This document shows positions 1 to 7,745 of a stretch of DNA of 21,391 nucleotides, one piece after another (within the stretch, counting starts at the first letter, position 1; each line of letters begins with the position of its first letter). Source of the DNA: Bacilli bacterium (lineage in GTDB: Bacteria; Bacillota_I; Bacilli_A; RFN20; CAG-826); contig JAFZRR010000013.1 in assembly GCA_017619815.1 (NCBI GenBank), positions 1-21,391 on the forward strand, given 5' to 3'. The position numbers and the translations under genes are program-made. Under the pieces are notes generated by a model that worked only from the letters and a program-made list of their open reading frames with translations, was not told where the DNA came from and ran no database searches.

Positions 1-2334
1 AATAACGCAAAAGAAGAAGAAAAATTCGTCACCGGCGATGCTTATATGGAAGCCAAAAATGATTATCCATCCATCAATATCCCAGTTGGTGATCACTTCA
101 AAGAATTATATGACGTCGTCAAACAAGCAAAGGAAGATGGTAAGACTGAATACGCTGAAACATCTACCGAAGGTGAAGGCGAGGATGCTCAAACCACAGA
201 AACCTATTGCTTATACTTATGGCACGACTACACCGAAGGTGACAAATTCTCCTATACCATTTCCGGAAACGAAAATTACGATGAAAAAGTCGCCCAAAAG
301 GTGTTCATGAACTTCGATATCTCCGAACTTCAAAAACTTGAAGAAGAAGATAAAGAAATTAAGAACTTAACTGCTTACGTCAACATTCAAGATATCAATA
401 GCAATAGCAAGTACGAAGCTTCTGAAGTCAGAAAAGCCTTCGATACCGCTAGATACTATGTTGCCTTAATCAATAGTGGATCATTAGATTACAAAGTCAC
501 ATTCTTATATTCCACAAACGTTAACGCTTCTACTGAAGCTTTAATCGATATCTCTGCTTCCGGCCCACAACTCGCTTGGTCAGGAACATTAAGAGCAACC
601 ATCGTCTGTGTTGTCGTCTTATCCTTATTAACAGCAGTTTTCTATCGCTTAAGCGCACTAAGCGTGGCCACAACCACAATCGGTAGCGTGTTCGCCGGTG
701 TTGCAAGTATTATTCTCTTCACCGCTGAATTCAACGCCGCTGGTTTAATCGCTTTAGTGGCCGTTGCTATCGCCAGCTTAGCATCTAACGTCATCTACTT
801 AACAAAGTTAAAAGATGAAGCTTACCGTGGCCGTTCTTTAAAGAAAGCCAACTCCGAAGCCGCGAAGAAATCCTTATTACCAATCTTAGACGTTAACGTT
901 GTCTTAATTATCTTAGGTGTCTTTGCATACATCTTCGGTGGTGCTTTAATGAGAAGCTTTGCCGTTATCTCCGTTATCGGTGGTTTAGCCTCATTAGTCT
1001 TAAACCTCTTAGTCTTAAGAGGATTAATGTGGTTAGTCACTAACGCCACAAAATTACAAGGCAAATACGAAATGTTTGGTATCGACTCTAAGAGAGTTCC
1101 AAACGTCTTAAAAGAAGAAAAACAAACATTCTTCGGTAGCTATGCTGATAAAGACTTCACCGCGAAGAAAAAACCAGTTGGTATCATCGCTTCTATTCTC
1201 TTAGTCGCCGGTATCGCTGGCATGATCACCTTTGGTGTCATGAAAGGACAAGAATCCTTCCTCGCTAAAAATAGCGAAGCTAAATATACTGAAATCTTCT
1301 TTGAATCTAAGATTGAACACGCTCCTGTTAACGAAACATTAGTGAGAGAAATCTTAGAAGATGTTTATCTCTATACAGATAACGAAGAAAAAGCCACAAA
1401 GATGTCTGATAAAATCGCTGACGTTATTTATAACGAATCCAGTGAAACCAAGACTGAAGGTGGTGAAGAAGTCATCCTTTATAACACATACTGTGTTGTC
1501 AAATTATCCGAGACCGTTTCTGAAGATAAATACAACGCCTACTACGTAGAAAAGAATTCTGATGGTGAAGAAGTTGGCCGTATCTACAGTATCAATGAAG
1601 GTGGCATCGCTAAATTCCTCAACAATAGATTTGATGATAGTGGCGATGAAGATATTCTCTCTACATCCTTCAAAGATGTGAAAACAGTGACAACTGAACA
1701 ACCTGATTTCTTCCCAATTATCTGGGGTACATTAGTCGGCTTAGCTGTTAGCGCTGTTTACTTATTAATCAGATACCGCTTATCACGTGGTTTAGCGACA
1801 TTAATCGTGCCTACAGGCGCAACCGCGATTGCCGCAGGCGTCTTAGCAGGATTACGTATTGCTCACTTATCCGAGCTTAACTATTCCGTGGTTGTCTTAC
1901 CAGTTATCGCCTTCTTCGCGTTAATCGTTGGTATCTTCTTCATGAATAGAGAAAGAGAATTAGTCTTAGAAGACAAGAACCACGATAATTCTGTTGAAAA
2001 CAGAAATGCGATCATGGTGAGAGCTAATTCCTTAGCGTATTCCGCAATCTTATTATTAGCTGTCCTTGCCATTTATATCGCCATCAACTTCTTCGGATTT
2101 GGTGCTAGTGGCAACGCCTGGATGTTCTTAACCTTAGTGGTCGGTGTGGTCCTCGTGACATTCTTAGAAACCACACTCTATGGTCCAGTGAGTCAATTCT
2201 TCTATAAGCTCTTCTCCAGAGTGAATATGGAAAAATTCACCAACCTCTTCAAACGTAAGAAAAAGAAAAAGGTCATCAAAACACCTCATTCTGCAGAACC
2301 TGAAGAAAGAACATTCATTGGTATTAACGACTAA
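1..2334 (+). CDS. secDF: Protein translocase SecDF (SecD-SecF fusion), 5' end missing
   Basis: The frame is open from base 1, so this is the last ~777 residues of a larger protein; an internal ATG at 46 is not the true start. The extracytoplasmic SecD part comes first. A GPQLAWSG stretch (canonical GPSLG) then leads into a SecD membrane bundle (about 571-1050) that keeps ILDVN and FAVISVIGGLASL. The SecF half starts near 1165 with a membrane helix, then an extracytoplasmic loop, then five further helices (about 1700-2200) and a Lys-rich cytoplasmic tail. SecDF works with SecYEG to pull exported proteins outward using the proton gradient. Placement directly before recJ matches the Bacillota secDF-recJ order. 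The sequence is divergent: by-eye alignment finds no Asp at the SecD TM4 (VDANVLI-like) or SecF TM4 (SINDT-like) sites. The family call is firm; whether it is proton-driven is open. Confidence 0.87.
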   Translation, partial: NNAKEEEKFVTGDAYMEAKNDYPSINIPVGDHFKELYDVVKQAKEDGKTEYAETSTEGEGEDAQTTETYCLYLWHDYTEGDKFSYTISGNENYDEKVAQKVFMNFDISELQKLEEEDKEIKNLTAYVNIQDINSNSKYEASEVRKAFDTARYYVALINSGSLDYKVTFLYSTNVNASTEALIDISASGPQLAWSGTLRATIVCVVVLSLLTAVFYRLSALSVATTTIGSVFAGVASIILFTAEFNAAGLIALVAVAIASLASNVIYLTKLKDEAYRGRSLKKANSEAAKKSLLPILDVNVVLIILGVFAYIFGGALMRSFAVISVIGGLASLVLNLLVLRGLMWLVTNATKLQGKYEMFGIDSKRVPNVLKEEKQTFFGSYADKDFTAKKKPVGIIASILLVAGIAGMITFGVMKGQESFLAKNSEAKYTEIFFESKIEHAPVNETLVREILEDVYLYTDNEEKATKMSDKIADVIYNESSETKTEGGEEVILYNTYCVVKLSETVSEDKYNAYYVEKNSDGEEVGRIYSINEGGIAKFLNNRFDDSGDEDILSTSFKDVKTVTTEQPDFFPIIWGTLVGLAVSAVYLLIRYRLSRGLATLIVPTGATAIAAGVLAGLRIAHLSELNYSVVVLPVIAFFALIVGIFFMNRERELVLEDKNHDNSVENRNAIMVRANSLAYSAILLLAVLAIYIAINFFGFGASGNAWMFLTLVVGVVLVTFLETTLYGPVSQFFYKLFSRVNMEKFTNLFKRKKKKKVIKTPHSAEPEERTFIGIND

Positions 2335-2341
2335 AATAAAT

Positions 2342-2366
2342 AGGCTGCCTTCAAGGTGGCCTTTTT
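2342..2366 (+). terminator. Intrinsic terminator after secDF
   Basis: An 8-bp stem (AGGCTGCC 2342-2349 with GGTGGCCT 2355-2362, two G-T wobbles) closes a TTCAA loop and runs into five T's. It begins 8 bases after the secDF stop and ends only 7 bases before the recJ ATG. Confidence 0.75.
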
Positions 2367-2373
2367 ACGCAAT

Positions 2374-3936
2374 ATGAAAGACACATTATTTGAACGTTTA
2401 TTAAAGCACTATAAAATCGATGAAAAAGGATATGAAGAATTAATCGCTCCTGTCTCTATTGATTCTTTTGCTGCCGGTCATACATTCAAAGATATGGATA
2501 AAGCGGTGGCTTTAACTAAAGAAGCAATCGCTAATAAAGATAAAATCTTTATCTATGGTGATTATGATGCAGACGGCATTATGTCGACATCAATCGTCGT
2601 GAAGAGTTTATTAACTCTTGGAGTAGTGCCTTTATTCTACATTCCTAACCGTTATAACGACGGATATGGAATTACTTTACCAAAGGCGGAAGAAATCATC
2701 TCTAAAGGCGTGAAATTAGTCATTACAGTTGATAATGGTATTTCCGCAAATGAGCCAATCGCTTATTTAAAAGAAAAAGGTGTTAAAGTCTTAGTTATTG
2801 ATCATCACACCGTTCCAGAAATTGTCCCAGACGCTGACGTCATTATTCACCCATCTTATAGTGGATTTGGCGAAGTCGCTACCAGCGCAGGATTCGTCTC
2901 ATTCATGTTCTCCTGGGCGTTACTCGGTTACTTTGATAAATATTTATCAACATTAGCTTCTATCTCTTTAATTAGCGATATGATGCCTTTACTCGATTAT
3001 AACCGTCGTTTCCTCAGACTCGTTTTCGCCAATTATAGAGATGGCGAGTTCTATCCTATTGATTTATTGAAAGAAGAAGGCGCATATGACGAAAACGCGA
3101 TTGGCATGAGAATCGCTCCAAAAATCAATGCCTTAGGAAGATTATTAGATAACGAAAGTATCAACCATATCATTAGATATTTCGTTACCCCAGATATGAG
3201 TATCGTTAACAAGCTTTATTCTTGGATTGTCAAAACCAATGAAGAAAGAAAAAACGAAAGCAAGTTAGCCGAAGAAAATATGCCAGAAGTTGATCCTAGC
3301 GAAAGCGCAATAGTGGTCATCAGCGATGTTAAAGAAGGAATTATGGGATTAATTGCAAATAGTATTTGCTCAAAAGTCCATAAACCTACAATTGTCTTCA
3401 CTCAAGAAAAAGACGCTGAAGTCCTAAAAGGCAGCTGCCGCGCACCAGAAGGATTCAATGTTGTTAAGGCATTTAATAGTTGTTCTGACCTTGTCTTAAC
3501 CGCTGGCGGACATGCCCTTGCGGGTGGATGTAGCATCTATAAAAAGGACTTCGAGGAGTTTAAAAAACGCTTCATCAAATTCGCTAATGAAAACCCATTA
3601 GAAGTGGAAGAAGAAGATGAAGTGGAAATTGGTTTAACCGAGATCAACGATGACAATTACGCCCTTATTCAATCCTTCTCACCTTTCGGTGAAAGTTGGA
3701 AGGCACCAACCTTGCTTGTAAGGAGAATTCGTGTTGACTCACTAACCTTCTCAAAATCCGGAGAGCATCTATTGTCTTACATCGGAAACAGTAACAAACT
3801 TACCGGTTTCGGCTTAGGAAAAGAGAGATTCCAAGATTTAGATTTTGTCGATTTCATCGGAAAATTAAAAGTCTCTTATTACCGTGGTATGAAGTCACTA
3901 GATTTCAACGTTAAAGACTTCAGAAAAAGCAAATAA
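2374..3936 (+). CDS. recJ: Single-stranded-DNA-specific 5'-3' exonuclease RecJ
   Basis: RecJ degrades single-stranded DNA 5' to 3' in recombination and repair. DHH-family motifs are visible: DYDADG (residues 63-68, metal ligands), ITVDNGI, DHH (143-145), and the DHHA1 motif GGHALAGG (from residue 378). A C-terminal OB-like region follows. At 520 residues it is much shorter than the ~786-residue Bacillus protein, close to the catalytic core plus OB domain. A GTG at 2356 would add six residues, but it lies inside the upstream terminator stem, so ATG 2374 is preferred. No good Shine-Dalgarno site precedes it; AAGGTGG at 2354-2359 is distant and within the hairpin. The gene follows secDF as in Bacillus and has its own terminator. 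Function is secure; start is moderately sure. Confidence 0.92.
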   Translation: MKDTLFERLLKHYKIDEKGYEELIAPVSIDSFAAGHTFKDMDKAVALTKEAIANKDKIFIYGDYDADGIMSTSIVVKSLLTLGVVPLFYIPNRYNDGYGITLPKAEEIISKGVKLVITVDNGISANEPIAYLKEKGVKVLVIDHHTVPEIVPDADVIIHPSYSGFGEVATSAGFVSFMFSWALLGYFDKYLSTLASISLISDMMPLLDYNRRFLRLVFANYRDGEFYPIDLLKEEGAYDENAIGMRIAPKINALGRLLDNESINHIIRYFVTPDMSIVNKLYSWIVKTNEERKNESKLAEENMPEVDPSESAIVVISDVKEGIMGLIANSICSKVHKPTIVFTQEKDAEVLKGSCRAPEGFNVVKAFNSCSDLVLTAGGHALAGGCSIYKKDFEEFKKRFIKFANENPLEVEEEDEVEIGLTEINDDNYALIQSFSPFGESWKAPTLLVRRIRVDSLTFSKSGEHLLSYIGNSNKLTGFGLGKERFQDLDFVDFIGKLKVSYYRGMKSLDFNVKDFRKSK

Positions 3937-3963
3937 TCATTAACCTTCAAATAATAAATATTT

Positions 3964-3989
3964 AGCGGACAAAAATCCGCTTTTTCTTT
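3964..3989 (+). terminator. Intrinsic terminator after recJ
   Basis: A perfect 6-bp stem (AGCGGA 3964-3969, TCCGCT 3976-3981) with loop CAAAAA is followed by TTTTCTTT. It separates recJ from the ABC exporter genes. Confidence 0.8.
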
Positions 3990-4043
3990 GTCTAGAAGAC
4001 TTTCTCTTAGTTGTTTATTTTGTATATTATGATAAACTTTAAG

Positions 4044-4063
4044 AAGTTAATTTTTATTAACTT
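4044..4063 (+). promoter_or_regulatory. Inverted repeat before the ABC exporter genes, possible operator
   Basis: A perfect 7-bp inverted repeat, AAGTTAA (4044-4050) and TTAACTT (4057-4063), separated by TTTTTA, ends 6 bases before the ABC start codon. A -10-like TATTAT lies at 4025-4030 with no convincing -35. The repeat could be an operator or a weak AT-rich leader hairpin; the sequence alone does not tell. Confidence 0.35.
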
Positions 4064-4069
4064 AATTCT

Positions 4070-5875
4070 ATGTTATTCGGACGTTACATCAACAAGTACT
4101 ATCTCAAATACGCCATCTTCTTCATTATCGGAGTGGCGGCTTTGGTCATGGTCGACATCGCTCAGCTATTTGTTCCTGAATATTTAGGTGAAGTGGTCGA
4201 TATTTTAACTAAGTCTGGAAACGCCTTAACTGATGAATTAAAAGCAAGGATTCTCTACATCATTATTGCGACACTTGTTATCGCTGGAGTGATGATGCTT
4301 GGAAGAATGCTTTGGAGATTTACCATATTCCACGCCAGCTTCAAGATTGAAGCGGGTTTAAGAGAACAAATGTTCCTTAAAGCCTCTCGCTTATCACAAA
4401 GATACTATCACGAGAACAAAGTGGGTACCGTAATGGCCTGGTTCACCAACGATATTGAAGTTATTAGTGACTTCTTTGGTTGGGGAACAATTATGCTCGT
4501 CGATGCGGTCTTTATGTCGATATTTGTCATTGTGAAAATGGTAATGCTCGACTGGGCATTATCCATCATCGCGTTTATTCCAATTATTCTTATTGTTGTT
4601 TGGGGCATTTTCGTAGAAAAGATTATGTCCGTCAAATGGGATTTAAGACAAAAATCATTTGATGATTTATATGATTTCACACAAGAAACATTCACTGGCA
4701 TTGGAGTCATCAAAGCGTTTGTTAAAGAAACACAACAAATCCACGCTTTTGCTAAATTAGCAAAGAAAGATAAAGATATTAACGTATCCTTCGCAAGACT
4801 ATCTGTCGCTTTTGATGTTTGCATTGAAATTATCATTTCCATCATTGTCGCGGTCATTATGGGCTTCGGTGGATGGTTTGTTTATGGCTTTATCACTGGT
4901 ACCCCAGTCGTGATCTTTAACCACGAAGTGAAAATGGAACTAGGCCACTTAATTACCTTCATGGGTTATTTTGATATTTTAATCTGGCCAATGATCGCTC
5001 TTGGACAAATCATTTCTATGCATTCTAGAGCGCAAACATCTTTAAAGAGAATCACGACATTCTTAGATGAAAAAGAAGAAATTTGTAATAGAGAAGGTTC
5101 TCTTGTTTTAAGCGATGTTAAAGGCAAAATTACCTTCAACAATTTCTCATTTACATATCCTGGAAGTAACAACCCTTCCTTAAAGAATATTTCTTTAGAA
5201 ATAAAAGAAGGCGAAACCATCGGTATTGTTGGCAAAATTGGCTGTGGTAAGACTACTTTAGTCAATTCCTTATTACGTTTATATAATATCGAAGATAACG
5301 CGATTAAAATCGACGATACAAACCTCATGGATTGCAATATCCAATCAGTGAGAGATGTTATCGCTTACGTACCACAAGATAATTTCTTATTCAGCGACAA
5401 AATTAAAAACAATATCTCTTTCTCCGATAGTGAAATGGATATGGATAAGATCGTGGAAAGCGCGAACTTCGCTGATGTCCACAATGACATCTATGGTTTT
5501 AGAGATGGATATGAAACTGTCTCTGGCGAAAGAGGTGTCACCCTTTCCGGTGGTCAAAAGCAAAGAATTTCTATCGCTAGAGCTTACGCAAAGAACGCTC
5601 CAATTATGATTTTAGATGACTCTGTCAGCGCAGTGGATGTGAAGACAGAAGAAACAATATTGCACAATATCCGTGAAGCCAGAAAAGGCAAAACCACTTT
5701 AGTGGTTGCTTCTCGTGTTTCCACGGTTAGTCACTTAGATAAGATCATTGTTTTAAATGATGGTGAATTAGAAGCCTATGGTTCTCATAAGGAACTTTTA
5801 GAAACCTCACCAACATATCAAAAGATGGTTTATCTCCAAAAGTTAGAAGAAGAAATGGAAGGAGGTAACGCTTAA
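4070..5875 (+). CDS. Heterodimeric ABC exporter, subunit with degenerate ATP site (TM287/BmrC-like)
   Basis: This is an ABC exporter half-transporter of 601 residues: an N-terminal six-helix membrane domain (about 1-330) and a C-terminal nucleotide-binding domain. Walker A is GKIGCGKTT (388-396) and the signature is intact LSGGQ (492-496). Walker B reads ILDDS, with Asp517 where the catalytic Glu normally sits. The switch-loop His is replaced by Ser548 (ASRVSTV). Known pairs such as Thermotoga TM287/288 and Bacillus BmrC/BmrD have the same split of one degenerate and one active site. The stop codon overlaps the start of the partner gene by one base, so the two are probably co-translated into one exporter. 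The substrate (drug, lipid or peptide) cannot be read from the sequence. No Shine-Dalgarno site precedes the ATG. Confidence 0.9.
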   Translation: MLFGRYINKYYLKYAIFFIIGVAALVMVDIAQLFVPEYLGEVVDILTKSGNALTDELKARILYIIIATLVIAGVMMLGRMLWRFTIFHASFKIEAGLREQMFLKASRLSQRYYHENKVGTVMAWFTNDIEVISDFFGWGTIMLVDAVFMSIFVIVKMVMLDWALSIIAFIPIILIVVWGIFVEKIMSVKWDLRQKSFDDLYDFTQETFTGIGVIKAFVKETQQIHAFAKLAKKDKDINVSFARLSVAFDVCIEIIISIIVAVIMGFGGWFVYGFITGTPVVIFNHEVKMELGHLITFMGYFDILIWPMIALGQIISMHSRAQTSLKRITTFLDEKEEICNREGSLVLSDVKGKITFNNFSFTYPGSNNPSLKNISLEIKEGETIGIVGKIGCGKTTLVNSLLRLYNIEDNAIKIDDTNLMDCNIQSVRDVIAYVPQDNFLFSDKIKNNISFSDSEMDMDKIVESANFADVHNDIYGFRDGYETVSGERGVTLSGGQKQRISIARAYAKNAPIMILDDSVSAVDVKTEETILHNIREARKGKTTLVVASRVSTVSHLDKIIVLNDGELEAYGSHKELLETSPTYQKMVYLQKLEEEMEGGNA

Positions 5876-7650
5876 TGGCTGAAGAATTTAATGATATCGA
5901 AAAGCTTAAGGGCGATAAAAAGATTCCTCGTTCCGTAATGTTCAAGCGCACACTCAAGTACGTGAAGCCGGAATGGCCTTCATTACTTTTAGCGTCCATT
6001 CTTGTTCTTGTTAGTGTCGCAGTGGAAATCCTCTACCCACTTTTCATGCAACAACTAACTAATACCCTACAAACGCCTACAGATAAGACGACAAAAATCA
6101 TCATCATGATCACGATAGGCTATTTCACATTGGGTGTTATTCTCCAAATTGCGACATACTTTGAAGCGATGATTTTACAAAAAGCCGGCACAAGAGTGGT
6201 TTATAAACTTCGTATGGAAGTATTTGAACATATTTTAAATATGTCACAAAACCAATTTAATGAAATGCCAGTTGGTTCATTAGTTACAAGAGTAGTGAGC
6301 TATACATCTTCGTTATCTGAGTTATTCACCTCAATTATTGTTCAATTGACAAAGAACATTCTTATGATTGCTGGTGTTTATGCAATGATGTTTGTTATTT
6401 CCTGGAAATTATCTTTGATAATGCTCATCTTTGTTGTCGTGGTATTTGCCATTTCCTTGGTATTCAGAAACATCATCCACAAGATCTTTACACAAGAGAG
6501 AAAATACATCTCTGATTTAAATACTTTCTTAAATGAAAACCTCTCCGGTATGAAGATTATCCAAATCTTTAACCAAGAGAAGAGAAAACACAAAGAATTT
6601 AACGAAAAGAACGACGCTTTAAGAAGAGTCCGTTATAAGGTTTTAGTGGCCTTCGGTATTTACCGTCCACTTATTTCCTTTATCTATTTCGCTGCGATTG
6701 CGGTAACATTCTCATTCGCTTTGCAAACCATTATCGGCGCTGGCGAAGTGGTGGCGTTCTACCTCTATTTATCCAAGTTCTTTAATCCAATTCAAAGTAT
6801 TGCCGATCAACTCAACGGTATCCAAAGAGCGGTTACAGCGAGCGAAAGACTCTTCAACCTTATGGATGTTAAGCCTGACGTTTTAGATGAACCAGATGCC
6901 GTGGAAATCGACCATTTTGAAGGAAAAATTGAGTTCAAAAATGTCTGGTTTGCTTATAAGCAAGACCAATGGATACTTAAAGATGTCTCCTTTACCATCA
7001 ATCCTCGCGAAACGTGTGCATTTGTCGGTGCGACAGGCGCAGGTAAAACAACCATCTTAGGATTAATCGTTCGTAACTATGAAATCCAAAAGGGACAAAT
7101 CCTCATCGATGGAATTGATATTAAGAGAATTAAGATTCAATCCTTAAGAAGAGCGATTGGTCAAATGCTACAAGACGTCTTCTTATTCTCTGGGACGATT
7201 AAAAACAACATCACCTTAAGAGATGAAAGATTCACTCAAGAAGATATTGAAGAAATGTGTCACTATGTGAACGCGGACCAATTCATCGACAAGTTAGAAC
7301 ATAAATACGATGAGGAAGTCATCGAAAGAGGCGAGAATTATTCTCAAGGTCAAAGACAACTTCTCTCATTTGCTAGAACTGTGGTGCACAAACCACAAAT
7401 CCTCATCCTTGACGAGGCCACCGCAAACATCGATACAGAGACCGAAGTTCTCATCCAAGACTCTTTAGAAAAGATGAAGAACATTGGAACAATGTTAATC
7501 GTTGCACATAGGTTATCAACTGTCCAGAAAGCCGATCAGATAATTGTGCTTCAAAATGGTGAAGTCGCGGAGCGTGGCACGCATCAACAATTACTTAAGA
7601 ATCACGGTTATTATTACAAACTGTATAAACTCCAATTTGAGGAAAGATAA
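5875..7650 (+). CDS. Heterodimeric ABC exporter, catalytic subunit (TM288/BmrD-like)
   Basis: This partner half-transporter has 591 residues: a membrane domain (about 20-330) then a nucleotide-binding domain with Walker A GATGAGKTT (385-393), Walker B ILILDEATANID with catalytic Glu514, and switch-loop His545 (VAHRLSTV). Its signature is altered to YSQGQ (489-493), like the LSQGQ of TM288. In a head-to-tail dimer each ATP site combines the Walker motifs of one subunit with the signature of the other. All deviations of the two subunits therefore fall in a single non-catalytic site, and the other site is complete. The start is set by a strong Shine-Dalgarno, GGAGG at 5861-5865, nine bases before the ATG, and by the TAATG overlap with the upstream gene. 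Substrate unknown. Confidence 0.92.
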   Translation: MAEEFNDIEKLKGDKKIPRSVMFKRTLKYVKPEWPSLLLASILVLVSVAVEILYPLFMQQLTNTLQTPTDKTTKIIIMITIGYFTLGVILQIATYFEAMILQKAGTRVVYKLRMEVFEHILNMSQNQFNEMPVGSLVTRVVSYTSSLSELFTSIIVQLTKNILMIAGVYAMMFVISWKLSLIMLIFVVVVFAISLVFRNIIHKIFTQERKYISDLNTFLNENLSGMKIIQIFNQEKRKHKEFNEKNDALRRVRYKVLVAFGIYRPLISFIYFAAIAVTFSFALQTIIGAGEVVAFYLYLSKFFNPIQSIADQLNGIQRAVTASERLFNLMDVKPDVLDEPDAVEIDHFEGKIEFKNVWFAYKQDQWILKDVSFTINPRETCAFVGATGAGKTTILGLIVRNYEIQKGQILIDGIDIKRIKIQSLRRAIGQMLQDVFLFSGTIKNNITLRDERFTQEDIEEMCHYVNADQFIDKLEHKYDEEVIERGENYSQGQRQLLSFARTVVHKPQILILDEATANIDTETEVLIQDSLEKMKNIGTMLIVAHRLSTVQKADQIIVLQNGEVAERGTHQQLLKNHGYYYKLYKLQFEER

Positions 7651-7676
7651 AGCTCATTCTATGGGCTTTTTCTTTT
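7649..7676 (+). terminator. Intrinsic terminator after the ABC exporter operon
   Basis: An 8-bp stem AAAGCTCA/TGGGCTTT (one G-T pair) with loop TTCTA is followed by a T-rich tract, TTTTTCTTTT. It overlaps the stop codon of the second ABC gene. Confidence 0.85.
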
Positions 7677-7706
7677 ATGTTTTTGTATCTCTTCCTTTTA
7701 TTTTCT

Positions 7707-7734
7707 TTGAAAAATAAATAAAAAACTCTAAAAT
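7707..7734 (+). promoter_or_regulatory. Sigma-70-type promoter of rel, leaderless arrangement
   Basis: The -35 box TTGAAA (7707-7712) and -10 box TAAAAT (7729-7734) are 16 bases apart. Expected transcription start is near 7741, about 4-5 bases before the ATG at 7746, leaving no room for a Shine-Dalgarno site. Confidence 0.65.
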
Positions 7735-7745
7735 GTATATAGCAT

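Noticed and set aside
46..48. ATG as the start of SecDF
   Set aside because: The frame is open to base 1 and the protein lacks its N-terminal helix and most of the first SecD domain, so the gene starts before the window.
2356..2373. GTG start extending RecJ by six residues
   Set aside because: The codon lies within the 3' arm of the secDF terminator stem, has no ribosome site, and adds residues encoded by the T-tract.
4408..4857. 149-codon reverse-strand open frame
   Set aside because: It lies wholly inside the first ABC gene, reads as low-complexity Ser/Thr/Ile-rich shadow sequence and has no start signals. Similar long reverse frames at 12186-12584 and 9047-9412 were rejected for the same reason.
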